Source: Echinometra lucunter (Eukaryota; Echinodermata; Echinoidea; Camarodonta; Echinometridae). Taken from it: a stretch of DNA of 64,000 bases. A model generated the notes under the pieces. That model was not told where the DNA came from, searched no databases, and saw nothing but the letters and a program-made list of their open reading frames with translations. Below, one piece after another: positions 49,384-60,774 of the stretch (the stretch's first letter is position 1; each line of letters begins with the position of its first letter). Position numbers and translations under genes: made by a program. The stretch is taken from assembly GCA_029962745.1 (NCBI GenBank), contig CM057159.1:28847898-28911897 (forward strand), written 5' to 3'.

Positions 49384-51170
49384 TCAGCTCTGATTTAATG
49401 CCTCAAAAGTCTTTCGTTTAAAGTCCTCCCGAAACCTGCTTGCTATAGTGATATTCTCATATACCTTTCTGAAAATAAGCAGGAGGAGAAATTGGAACAT
49501 TACCTTGAAAAAAAAGTTATTACGGTATAAAATCTACAATGGATATGACAGCTTTACGCGGTCAAGTTGACACTATGATAATCTAAGATTAAAATGTTAT
49601 CTGGTGGCCAAAATCATGGATATGTATTGATTGTTTTGACAGAAACTGATATCAGCATCAATGTTGTGAGTTGCTTGAATAAAGATCTTGGTATGATACA
49701 TTTTTATCAGCATATATTTCATCAGTGGACAAAGTTCTTGTTGAAAAGAAATACTTTTTGAGCATTGTCAAAGATGTTGATATTATTTTTTAAATAGACG
49801 ATTTAGCTTATGACAAGACAGAATACATTCTTTCAACTGAATTGTAGAATTTTATCTCTTAAACATAGATTCCCACAGTCCGACTTTCACTATTTCGGAA
49901 TGAAATAACCATGATATCAGAGATCATACAAAGGTAGTTCTGAATTATAGTAAGTTAAAGTTTACTCTTTACTAGATAAACATTTGATAAATTGTAACCA
50001 ATTTTCTACAAAGATTTTAATGAAAGTGAAATAGTGTGGTTAGTGTGACCATAACGAACTGATTATGCAGACGATATGAAATGAAATAATATCAGACGGT
50101 ATATTGGTCATGTTGGTGAAAAGCAAACACCACTGGCCCATGTTTCAATATAAACATATGAATCTTAGCTGTCAAATCAGTTTTGAATTGATCAGTTATC
50201 CAGATTTTTTTTCTATCATTCTTCAGATATAGATTTAAAAATCATATTTGTGATGATATTTGATTGCATTCAGTGTCATTTTAATAAAAAAAATGAAATC
50301 GAGTTTGTAAAGGAAGATCAAGAAGAATAAAAAAAAAAATAGAAACACGCATGCATGATCGTTTACCTGTATATCCATATAACGTGCTCGAACTGTAGTG
50401 TAACTTATTCAAACAAATATACGAGAAGCTTTTGAACAGACTGGATGATGATGATGATGGTGGTGGTGGTCTTTGTATGAGGTTGGTCCTTGAGTAGAGT
50501 GATGAAATTAATATCATTACGCTGGTATTTAAAGAAATAATCTGACTGGGGGATTCATACACAGGGCATATATCATCCAATCTCGAAGTCCGGTTGTAGC
50601 TTTTAGATAGCGTAATAATTTCATGTTCATAAAACAGGGGAAGAACCGAATGGATGAGACATGTAAATCTTATATGGGAATGTAAAGCCGGAAATATTCC
50701 GGTACTCAAGTCTGTCGCTGCGAATTGGATCGCGAAACGTTTATTGACCCCAATTAGACATCGATTCTTGTGTTCGCGTTATGGACATCTACACACCTGT
50801 CATGCTTGACTACCCGTGAAAACTGGTTTTGAAATTACTCTAGCAAGCAGTGTGTAAATTGAAAATCATGATCCATAACATAGCAGCGTTGCTTTCGCAC
50901 GGTGTTAAAAACGAAACGCATTTGTTTAAACCATTGCGAAATACTGGTCTCGTTTTGCCGCTCATTCTAGATTACTACTTTTCGTTTGAAATGGAAAGCT
51001 TCCTATAGCGGGAGGACAAGCATAAATGATGTAAGAATACCCATGTATATATTGAGAATAGTCATTGTAGTATTCTGAAATTTCTAACTGGAAACTTTGA
51101 AGTTCCGCTGGACCTGTTTCAGGCTGATGGGAATTGCGAAAAAAAGGATAAATGAATGAAAAGAAGTAGT

Positions 51171-51172
<2 letters not shown>
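49384..51172. other. Upstream region of gene B and intergenic DNA
   Basis: The promoter of gene B should lie just above 49383, but I see no convincing TATA box. A 142-codon minus-strand frame at 50281-50709 includes a repeat-coded Pro/Ser tract and has no recognisable domain. Confidence 0.45.
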
Positions 51173-51203
<31 letters not shown>

Positions 51204-51212
51204 CAACAACAA

Positions 51213-51263
<51 letters not shown>

Positions 51264-51265
51264 TA
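51173..51265. repeat. (ATC)n microsatellite with an (AAC)n interruption
   Basis: CATCAT repeats flank four AAC units. Confidence 0.95.
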
Positions 51266-51881
51266 ATTTAATACTTATCTTCTATATATTACAAGTTCCA
51301 AGTGTATTTCAATTTGTTGGGTTAAAATTCAAGAACATTAATAGCAGTGAGTATCAGTGAAAAAAACGCTCCTTTGGTAGAATTCTAGATGTATCTTAAA
51401 ATGAAGTAAGGGGAAATTTATTTTGACATATTGTCACCAGTATAACTGTGTATTAATACGTCACGCTTTGTTTGAATAAAACCCACTGGGCCACGTATGG
51501 CATATATGGAGATGTAATTCTCTTTTTATACCTTATTAGAAGAATGCCTGCATGTTATACCGTGTCCCTTACAGTGGCATACACATCAAAAAACAATGTT
51601 AAATTGAATTTTGCCGGAATGCGATAACATTCGAGGATGATAACATTGATAAGATATTACACACACGGTTCAATGAAAATTGTGAAAATGGAAATCGTGA
51701 TAATAAGGTCTTAGGCTTACCCTCAACACTGTAGAATGGTGGTAAAAAATAATGGATTCAAAAAAGATTTTAAAAAGAACATCTGTATGGCTTACCCTAA
51801 AATGAAAATTCATTTTACTGAGGTTACCTATTCAAATTGAGAGAAAAAAATAAATCGGAAATGGCCGTCGGAGGGGGGGGG

Positions 51882-52068
51882 GGGTGTTTCACAAAGATTG
51901 TATCGATTTTAGATTTAGGATTGATTTTAAGCAGGGATTGATGTAATTATACCTTTGTACAGCTTAAAATATGATTCCTGATATCCTCTTTCATCACATG
52001 AATTTTAAGTTATTTAAAACTGATCGGAGCGATTTTAAAATCAATTTCAACTCTTTGTGAAATACTCC
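51882..52068. mobile_element. Small MITE with TIR GTGTTTCACAAAGA
   Basis: The left end GGGTGTTTCACAAAGATTG is matched by the inverse TCTTTGTGAAATACTCCC at the right end, with inner complementarity between ATCGATTTTAGATTTAGG and GCGATTTTAAAATCAATTTC. About 187 bp, non-coding. Confidence 0.7.
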
Positions 52069-53610
52069 CTGGCAGGCAAACATGTTTTCCCCCTCTTTTT
52101 AATTACAGTTATTTCCTTTTGAAATTATTTATTTCGAGAGTTATGAATTCGTTGAATACTATTTTTTCATTATAAATTTTCACCTTTATTAGTTACCTTA
52201 GGTGAATGTCCAAAACTGCACGAGTTTGTTTGAACTTACGGCAATAGGAGATATATTGCAATATAGAAAAAAGAGGGGATGGGAAAATTAGCTCTCATTT
52301 CCTCAACTTTATTCTTTATTTTCAATATATGAAAACATGATTATTTCCGGATATAGGGCGTTACTTCTGTCAAATTTATAAAGACCTGTTCATTATGTAC
52401 ACATTTTTTCTTCATATCCGTATCATAATCGGTGAGGGGACTGCAAATATGGCCAATAATGGATACCAATAGATCCTCTAGCATTAAGTTCAGAATACCT
52501 TTCATCCACAAGCACCAACATAAGAAATATCATTCAACTGAATAAGAGATTATACTTTTAAAATTATGTCTTTACTTTTTAGTTCCATTGAATCACGAAA
52601 TACCTAAATACTAAAAATTTGTTGCTTTTCAAAGGTCTAGTCTATATCTAATTTCAATGTACGCTGAACTTATAATTTTCTAAAGATAGTTGACAGACAA
52701 ACCCTGATGAAGTTGTTATCATAGCATTCGGTCTAGGAAAATTTAGGGAAAGTCCGCTGAGACGTGTATAATCTACTCTTTGGCGGGTCAGGTATTTATA
52801 TTTGGCAAGGATGTTATAATTAGAAAGAGATTTAAAGATTCAAGATTTAAAGATTTCACTGTCGGTCAGATCATTTTCTGAAATTAAGAATAAATCATTG
52901 GTGCTTTTTGTGGTGAGACAGAGATTTCGGCCGTGAAGAAATTCTAAACTGTGATGGGTTAAACAAGGAACTTACTAAAATCATGGGTGCCAACCAGGGG
53001 AAGGACAAGCGAAGACGCCTCACCCCCCCCCCCAAAAAAAAATGCAGATGGGTCACACTTTTCTTAAAGGACACCTGAAAAATCTAATAGGGTATCTCCC
53101 TTAAAAAATCGATTCGAAAAGAGCATGAAGAGAGCAGAGAAACTTGGAAACAAGTTTTAACAATTTGATGTATGTCCTTGTAAAAATCCTAAAATGAAGA
53201 CTTTTTTCTGCATGTCAGCAAATTTTTGGACAGTGTCCCTACCCCCACTTCCCACCCCCAAATAAAATGATTATAAAATAGATTTACGCCCATGAGTAAA
53301 AATAAGGTGAATTGATCGCAAGCAATAAAGAATATCGATTTATTCTAATCGAGATGGAGCCTTATGGAGATGTATCTAATGAGTCTGATTCCTATTGTCT
53401 ACCGGACTCATTCATTGTTCTAATTGGAGTAGTATAAACTTGATAATTTTTATTTTCAAATTCCATAGGTGATTTTATTTCACAATATATACACTGATAT
53501 ATGCGACATCACTGATCTAAACACAATAATTATGAATCTTCTGTAACTCCTACAACGTTCGGTTATCGTTCGAGATCCGTTTGATATATTTGACAGCTTT
53601 GGTGTTACGG

Positions 53611-53830
53611 TAGGCCCCGTCACATATTAGCGAATCGAGCTAACGAATGCCTAACGAACAGTTATTTTTTTAAGTCCAGATACGCTCAAATTAGCTACTA
53701 TGTGACAGGACATTTCGAACGCTATTGTAGCCAAGAATTTTAGCGTATTTGAGCGTATCTGGACTTCAAAAAAAATAGTCGTTCGTTAGGCATTCGTTAG
53801 CTCGATTCGGTAATATGTGACGCGGCCTTA
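53611..53830. mobile_element. Fold-back MITE with TIRs of about 85 bp
   Basis: The left arm TAGGCCCCGTCACATATTAG, ATCGAGCTAACGAATGCCTA and AGTCCAGATACGCTCAAA is matched by the inverse right arm TTTGAGCGTATCTGGACTTC, TAGGCATTCGTTAGCTCGAT and GTGACGCGGCCTTA. The arms make up most of the 220 bp. Confidence 0.88.
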
Positions 53831-54095
53831 AGTTTTGTAAGGGGTAGTGTGGCAAAGACGGAAAAAAAGAATTACTTCACAAGTATACAAAAGAATGAAC
53901 TTCACAGGACAAGTGAAAAGGAAAGTAAGAAAGACAATTCGAAAGAACACCTCCTTGCTTCTTTCGGATGTAGTTCAGCAACCAAGGCTATAAGATACAT
54001 TAGTCAACTTGAATTTTCTTGAACAGAGAAGGTTATGCCAACTGCTTTGTGTTATCTGGGACAGTGCCTAAGACTTTGCTTCACTGAGGATTTAC

Positions 54096-54288
54096 AAAGG
54101 AGGATTGGTCAAAATAACCAATGTGTTGGTGATTATGTGTCCGACCAAAAAATTGGTCAAAATCAACCAAAATGTTGGTACATTTTGGCCAATAATTTGG
54201 TAACCATCATATTGGTAAATCTTAACCAATATTTTTGGTCGGACACATATTCACCAACATATAGATTATTTTGACCAATCCTTTTTAG
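54096..54288. mobile_element. Fold-back MITE built on TTGGTCAAAATAACC
   Basis: Left AGGATTGGTCAAAATAACCA, GTTGGTGATTATGTGTCCGA; right TCGGACACATATTCACCAAC, ATTATTTTGACCAATCCT. The centre also repeats TTGGTNAANNTTGGT-like words in both orientations. About 190 bp. Confidence 0.83.
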
Positions 54289-54933
54289 AGTGTAAGAATA
54301 ATACGAAGGCTTATGTATAGTCGTGGTTAATGATTGAGAAGATTGCACCAAAGTGAAATCGGTGAAGTGAGAAAAAAAATAGAATGGAGTAATAAAGAGG
54401 CAGAAAATTCATTAGAAATGGAATTATTGGGCCGGTGTTTCCCAGGTTAACAAAATGTAGTCTGATATTGATTTCTAGATACGCTGTCGCTCTATTTCAG
54501 AGACTTTCTAGTAGCGAAAACAAAGTTTGTCAACCTCTGTTGAAAGAGAGAGTTCATGTAGTTTGCGAAATGAATCCGGAAGAAGAAATTTGCTTTTACG
54601 TAAAAACAATTGTTGTTGATATCATTTCTTTACGAGAGAAAAGTAGAATACAAATATACAAAGTAAACGTAGTATAATCAATTCAACATAGTTTGACAAG
54701 TATAGAAAGAGAAAACAATAGTGACATAAACATAATAGAGGGAAGGTTGTAAATATACCAGGTCCACTGCTTATATGGGCGAATGGCAGGTTTTGCATGT
54801 TTTGTTTTGGGTTTTTTTTTTACATTATATCTTGAATATCGTGTTGTTGTTTTTTTAATGCGTGTAGGCCCTACACGATCAACTTCATAGTTTGATTACA
54901 AAATGGGGAAAGAAGACACGAACAAGAACTAAC

Positions 54934-55252
54934 TGAATGTAGTTTGTGAAGTGAATACGGAAGAAGAGTTTTACTTAATTACGTGAAACAATGAACGTAA
55001 TGGAGAAAGAAGAAACGGAAAGAAACGTAGGAAACGAACTGAAAGTTGTGAATTAAGTAGGAAGAAGAAATTTACTTTTACCGAAAAACAATAACCTAAT
55101 GGGGAAAGAAGAAACGGAAAGAAACGTGGGAAACGAACTGAATGTAGTTTATGAAGTGAGTGCGGAAGAAGGAGTTTATTTTATTTATTTTCATTTTGTA
55201 AAATGAATTTAGTGGGGAAAGAAGAAACGCAAAGAAACGTGGGAAACGGAGA
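54934..55252. repeat. Minisatellite: three units of about 100-112 bp
   Basis: Each unit runs from GTAGTTTRTGAAGTGA-like sequence through GGAAGAAG, an (A/T)-rich middle and GGGGAAAGAAGAAACGGAAA to GAAACGTGGGAAACGAACT. A shorter relative lies at about 54555-54612. Confidence 0.8.
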
Positions 55253-55976
55253 AGAACCAACCGCAGACAAAAAAGGGTTACGTCAATTTTCAATTACGAA
55301 ATCAGCAACTGAAGTCGTTTCGGATCTTGAGAGGTTTTCGACAACAGTTTAACAAAATTATGAATGCGATTGGTTTCGCCAGGCATACGCAAGGGTGAAA
55401 AACGTATACTTTGAAAGTTGCAATCCAAGAGGGAAAATATAGTTAAAAATAAAAGAGAGTCAGCGATGTGACTCATTTAAGGGTTCGAAATTCAGTTTCA
55501 CAACAAACAAATGACATTGGAGGAGGGGAATAAGTGTAAAGAAAAGTTTTCCCTACTTTCTACATAAATTAAGGCCATCATGTCATTAGATCTCCATTGT
55601 TTGTCCCAACATGCTCAATATCCATTTGTAAATCCCAGCACAGAAGGTTGTTTGAATTCTCACATCAGCTGCTGAATATATTCTTGAAAATAGCAAACTG
55701 TACCTTGTTTTTGTGTTACTCATGGTATAGGACATCGATGTTCCCCTGCATACGAAAAACTAAGCTTCTTAGAATGTTGTATTGTCCTGAATCAGGGGGG
55801 GGGGGGGGCGTCAGGGTATTTTGATAGGGCCGGGGGGGGGGTGGAGGGGAAGCTAACCCATAGGTGAGAATATTTACGTTTTAATGAACAAAATAAGGGT
55901 TATATATAATTGCATGACCCAGCCCTTGCTTTCCCCACACTCTCCTTACTTCTTCCTTCTCTTTTTCCCCTTCTTG

Positions 55977-56009
<33 letters not shown>

Positions 56010-56500
56010 ATCACTCGAAAAATCATAGGGGTCGGTCACCCACCTCCCTCCCCCATCCCTATAGTGCTGCCCTGTCCTGAATAGATCTTACAAGATTAAT
56101 CGAATCTGACCAAGATGTGAGGCTTGAGGTTAAACTTTGACTGAAGACACACACAGAGCTATTTAGAAAATAAAAGAGATATAGCATATCGGATATTTCA
56201 CGAGAAAGATATTTGTCGGAGATAAATAACAATGAAGTATTTGTTTTTAAATTGGAATTCATTCCGAATGACAGAGGAGAAAATTTAGCAGGGTTCCGTG
56301 AATTTTTAAATGCTGTTTAGAACTATCAAGTTCCTGAGAATAGGTCTATATTTTCTTTTCATATATATCAATCAAAATCAAAGAAATATGTTGAAAAAAT
56401 CAGTCTAGCACTTCTAAGTCAAAGGACTGTCTTAAAAGTTAGAGTAAAAACAACAAATCTCAGTCCATTAATGTGTGATTCAATGATGACCTTATTTTAT
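55253..56500. other. Intergenic DNA with G, C and CT runs
   Basis: A poly(G) patch is at 55795-55850 and (CT)n at 55979-56006. No supported gene. Confidence 0.5.
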
Positions 56501-56501
56501 T

Positions 56502-56795
56502 CATTAAAAAAGAGTGAACGCTTTCACTCTGTTAGGGGTGAATTTCAGAAGAGAGTACATTTATTGTGAATTAAGAGTGAATTAAGAGTAAAAATTGTGA
56601 TATTCACTCTTTATTCACTCTTTTAGGGGTGACCTCAGTGATCACTCAAATCCTTAAGTGATCACTGAGGTCACCCCTCAGAGAGAGTGAATATCACAAT
56701 TGTTATTCTTAATTCAATCTTATTTCACTCTAAATGCACTCTCTTCTGAAATTCACCCCTAACAGACTGAATGCGTTCACCTTTTTTTTTTATAA
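56502..56795. mobile_element. Fold-back MITE with TIRs of about 130 bp and a palindromic centre
   Basis: The left arm has AAAAAAGAGTGAACGCTTTC, GTTAGGGGTGAATTTCAGAA and TTAGGGGTGACCTCAGTGAT. The right arm inverts each: ATCACTGAGGTCACCCCTCA, TTCTGAAATTCACCCCTAAC and GAATGCGTTCACCTTTTTT. The centre TGATCACTCAAATCCTTAAG / GTGATCA closes the hairpin. Confidence 0.9.
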
Positions 56796-57819
56796 AGAGA
56801 TTATACAAAATTAATGCATCCGTTAACTAATCATCCGGCTAATTACTGTTGATAAGTTGAAAGAGATTCAGGAAAGATAATTACGCTATTACATCGGCCG
56901 GGGGGGGGGGGAGGTGGAATGGGGGACTTCCCAGGCCTGGGACATCTTACCCCTTTCCCTTGCCCGACATGCCAGAAGGATCTCGGTGTTGACTGGTATC
57001 ATTTTTTTTATAGACAACAAATAATTATATATACATGCAGTAATTGTCCTAATTTAGTTTGCCTGCTACGCTCGCTCGCGGGGTCATTAATGACTTCAAT
57101 ATTTGCTCTCCCGTCTAGCCCTTTCAAGTAGTGTCTAAAGTCCATTATTGCACAATCCGAAATCTGCTCATCCCGACTTTTGCCAATACCGTATAACAGA
57201 TTATATGTGGAAAGTTTGTTGACGTTTGTTGACGTTCGTAGATGTGCATGAATATGAAAAGATGGTTAATGATTTCATAAACTTAATTGTGATTAATTTA
57301 CTTAAGCTTTATAATGATCATGATGATATGACATTGTATGTTACATGGAAGTAAACGACTGCCAGTTGTGAACTCGTTTGATTTTTTTTTTCAGTCGAGT
57401 CAGATTATTTGAAACCAACCTAGAGTAAACTTATTGCAACTAATGAAGTTGATTAGACGTCCAAATATAATTGCAATAACGATTTTTTTTGTTGTTAAAT
57501 GTTTGAAATTACAAATGATTTCGGGTCATAAACGTTTCCCAATGTAGGCACACGTAAGATGTCACATCCAGGTTCTTCTCTTTGTTTAAAATTTCCTACT
57601 GGTCCCTCACCACCTTATTCTCTCTCATATCATTACTCATCGTCCTCATCATCCTCTCTATCATTCTCGTCATCGTTACATCATTTTCCACTATCATCAT
57701 ACATCACCGTAATCAACGTTGACAGCAGCTAGTCATTATACCTCGTCAGCATTACTGGTAATGGTAATCATCAACCATACCAACTAATAAGGGCCCTTGG
57801 AATCATACTAATCTTCATC

Positions 57820-57862
57820 ATTATCACTACCATCACCATCATCATCATCATCATCACCATCG

Positions 57863-57902
<40 letters not shown>

Positions 57903-58020
57903 CCACCACCACCACCACCACCACCATCATCATCACCAGAACAACCACCATCTTCATCCTCATCATCAACACCACCACCACCACCACCACCATTATCATC
58001 ATCATCGTCATCATTATCAC

Positions 58021-58061
<41 letters not shown>

Positions 58062-58256
58062 ACACCACCATCATTATCATGATCATCATGATCATCATGA
58101 TCATCATCATCATCATCATCATCTTCTTCTTCTTCTTCTTCATCCTCCTCCTCATCATTATCAACATCATTATTACAACAGCATGGCGCTCCTTCTCCTT
58201 ACGATCCTCCTCCTCCTCCTCCTCCTCCTCCTCTCCATCGTCGTCATCATTCATTC
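57820..58256. repeat. (ATC)n / (ACC)n / (TCC)n array
   Basis: A run of CAT, CAC and CTC triplets for about 430 bp, ending in a short ATTCATTC. The Met/Asp/Val-rich minus-strand open frame is repeat-coded. Confidence 0.96.
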
Positions 58257-59627
58257 ATTCGTGCCATGAACTAAACTAAATAATCACGATCGTTTTCATG
58301 ATTATTATACCACCATAAACATTAACTTCGACATTCTTACATTATAAAGACAAGTATGCAACTGGAAATTGAGTACATACATGTATGAATTGAATACCAG
58401 GTAGGCAGATTTTTAGTTACTTTATGATTAAAAATGTCTATTTAAATCAGTTTTCGACATACAGGTCTAAATATTCGTAGAACAAACACATTTAAACAAT
58501 TCTAATCATAACAATGAATTGGAATACACCTTACTTTCGAAAAAGATGCAGCATATTTGAGGCACGTCTGTAACAGTATTACAGTGATTAAAGTCTCCAT
58601 ATAAATAAGATGAATATAATTTAATAGATGTCTTTTTCTATATAGTATTAAGAATATACCCTGAATTTGAAACAACACTTTAGTGTGAAAAACACTGATA
58701 AATATAATATAATCAATCACCTTAGAGCCAATGCATGAGGCAAGCTAAAAATGAGACATATTATAGCTAAGGAGGCTATAAGGTCACATTATGAGTTTCG
58801 ATTAGGTTTAATATAATAATAATAACGATAAACTTATACTTTTATAGCGCATTATGCGGGGTGTTTCTATGCGCTTTACATAAAGTGACTAAATTTTAGT
58901 CTACTGTATTTTCTTTACATTTGGTTATGTTATATACATCCAAAATCTAACGAAAATTCTGACAAAATCAGAACGAAAGTCTTGCAGCAGTATAATACAA
59001 TTCAATGGAATAGCAACTTAGTTAAATTCTTGAGTAATTGTGGAAATTTTCTATTTCTGTACATCAGTGATCAAATTATAATTCCAATAATTACAAATAA
59101 TAAAGCATGAAAATAGTCAGTTCTTAATTAATTCTTTAATTAATTTCATCATTATTCAAAAGTATATACTGATGTTGATTTTTCAAAATGCAAATAACAA
59201 CAACAACAAAATCCGTAAATACACTTAACTGAAATAACTTTAACAGGTTAATAATGATAGGCAGAATTTCAAACAAAGCAGTTTCTTTTTTTTCGGAGAG
59301 TCACCATAATACAGTGGCATGAATAATGGGACAACTTGCGCAAGCCCCCCCCCCCCCAACCCCAAATCAAATGACGAATAGAAGAAGAAAAAAAAAGAAG
59401 GGAAATTCGAAAGAAGATTAGAAACCCCCCACAAAACTACCTGCCCACTCCTTCTCATGTGGCGGTCTTGCAAATTCGAATTTTGTGCACCGAGTAAAAC
59501 TGGTGACATTCCATCGCCCCCATGCATGTCCCCATGATCATTGCTACATCCATGATGCTCATACACCCTCAGTGGAAGAGCAAACGCTACACCACTTCCA
59601 CTCGGATGTGATCCTAAATTATCAGGT
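58257..59627. other. Intergenic DNA and 3' side of gene C
   Basis: AT-rich, with a dispersed repeat fragment at 58806-58880 (TTATAGCGCATTATGCG, TATGCGCTTTACAT) and a C run at 59346-59358. TTTAAT at 59135-59140 (ATTAAA on the minus strand) is a weak poly(A) candidate for gene C. Confidence 0.45.
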
Positions 59628-60732
59628 TTACATCGAAACCTCTTCTCCTGCAGCACTCTCAATCCTGTTAGCCCGTTTCACACAGAGCATGTCTTCTGCG
59701 TAGGACTGGCAATTCCCACTGTCGGTACCTGTGAACCGACCGACCCAAAGTCCATTTAACACTTCCTGGATCTTGGATAAGAACTGCATCCAGTTGGAGG
59801 CGCTGCTGGCTGCCGGTAACAAGGAGACTGATGCTTGTGTATCCACCTACAGAGCGGAAAAAAAAAATGTTCGACAAAGTAAATCTCATTCAGAGAAGTG
59901 TTGACAGTAATGGGATAATACGGCCATTTTCAATCCCACAAACAAACACGAGGGCGGAGGGCACATTTTTTTTATAACCAATGCATTATCCATGATAACT
60001 AGGCTGTCTTTGGATTAAAGGAGAATGAAACCGTGGGGGGGAAATCGATTTTAATGAAAAGAGAGGATAGAGAGGAACAATTTTTTTTAAAGTTCCATCA
60101 TCAACCGTTACGAAATAAGAAAGTAATGAAAGTTTGAAAATTTACTTTCAATTTACTTTATACGGCGATCCTCAAATTGGCAATATTGCTTCACTAATGG
60201 CAGGTTTAGAAGGACAACTCTCGATACATTTTCCCATTATATATCTTGAGCTAAGAAGGAGACAAGCATCATCTTTAGAGATAATGGAGAAAATATGCCA
60301 TTTTGTGTACAAAACGTATTGAAAGTTGTCCTTAAACCTACCATTTTGAAGTAATATTGACAGTTTGAGGAATCGCCATAGAAAGTAAATTGAGACTTTT
60401 CAAACTTTCATCATAACTTTCTCATTTCGCAACCGTTTTTTATGGAACTTTTTTTTTTTTTAAAGAAATTGCTTCTCTCTATCCTCTCGTTTCATTAAAA
60501 TTGACCCCCCGGGTTTCATTCTCCTTTAAGCATAATACATGAGTGAATTCAGTAGGCAAACTGGAAGAGGAGTGAACGGTCAAAACGCTTGCCTGGATAT
60601 AACGTCAGACATGCTATAATATTTCAGGCAACTACATACTACGCGATGTAAGTGTCATAATGTAAACGAGAATATTATTCTGACAGGGAGAATAGATCCG
60701 GAATAGATAATGAAGAATCATTAGAATGTGTA

Positions 60733-60774
<42 letters not shown>

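Noticed and set aside
50281..50709. 142-codon minus-strand frame
   Set aside because: It contains a Pro/Ser stretch from a GAT/GGT microsatellite and no conserved motif.
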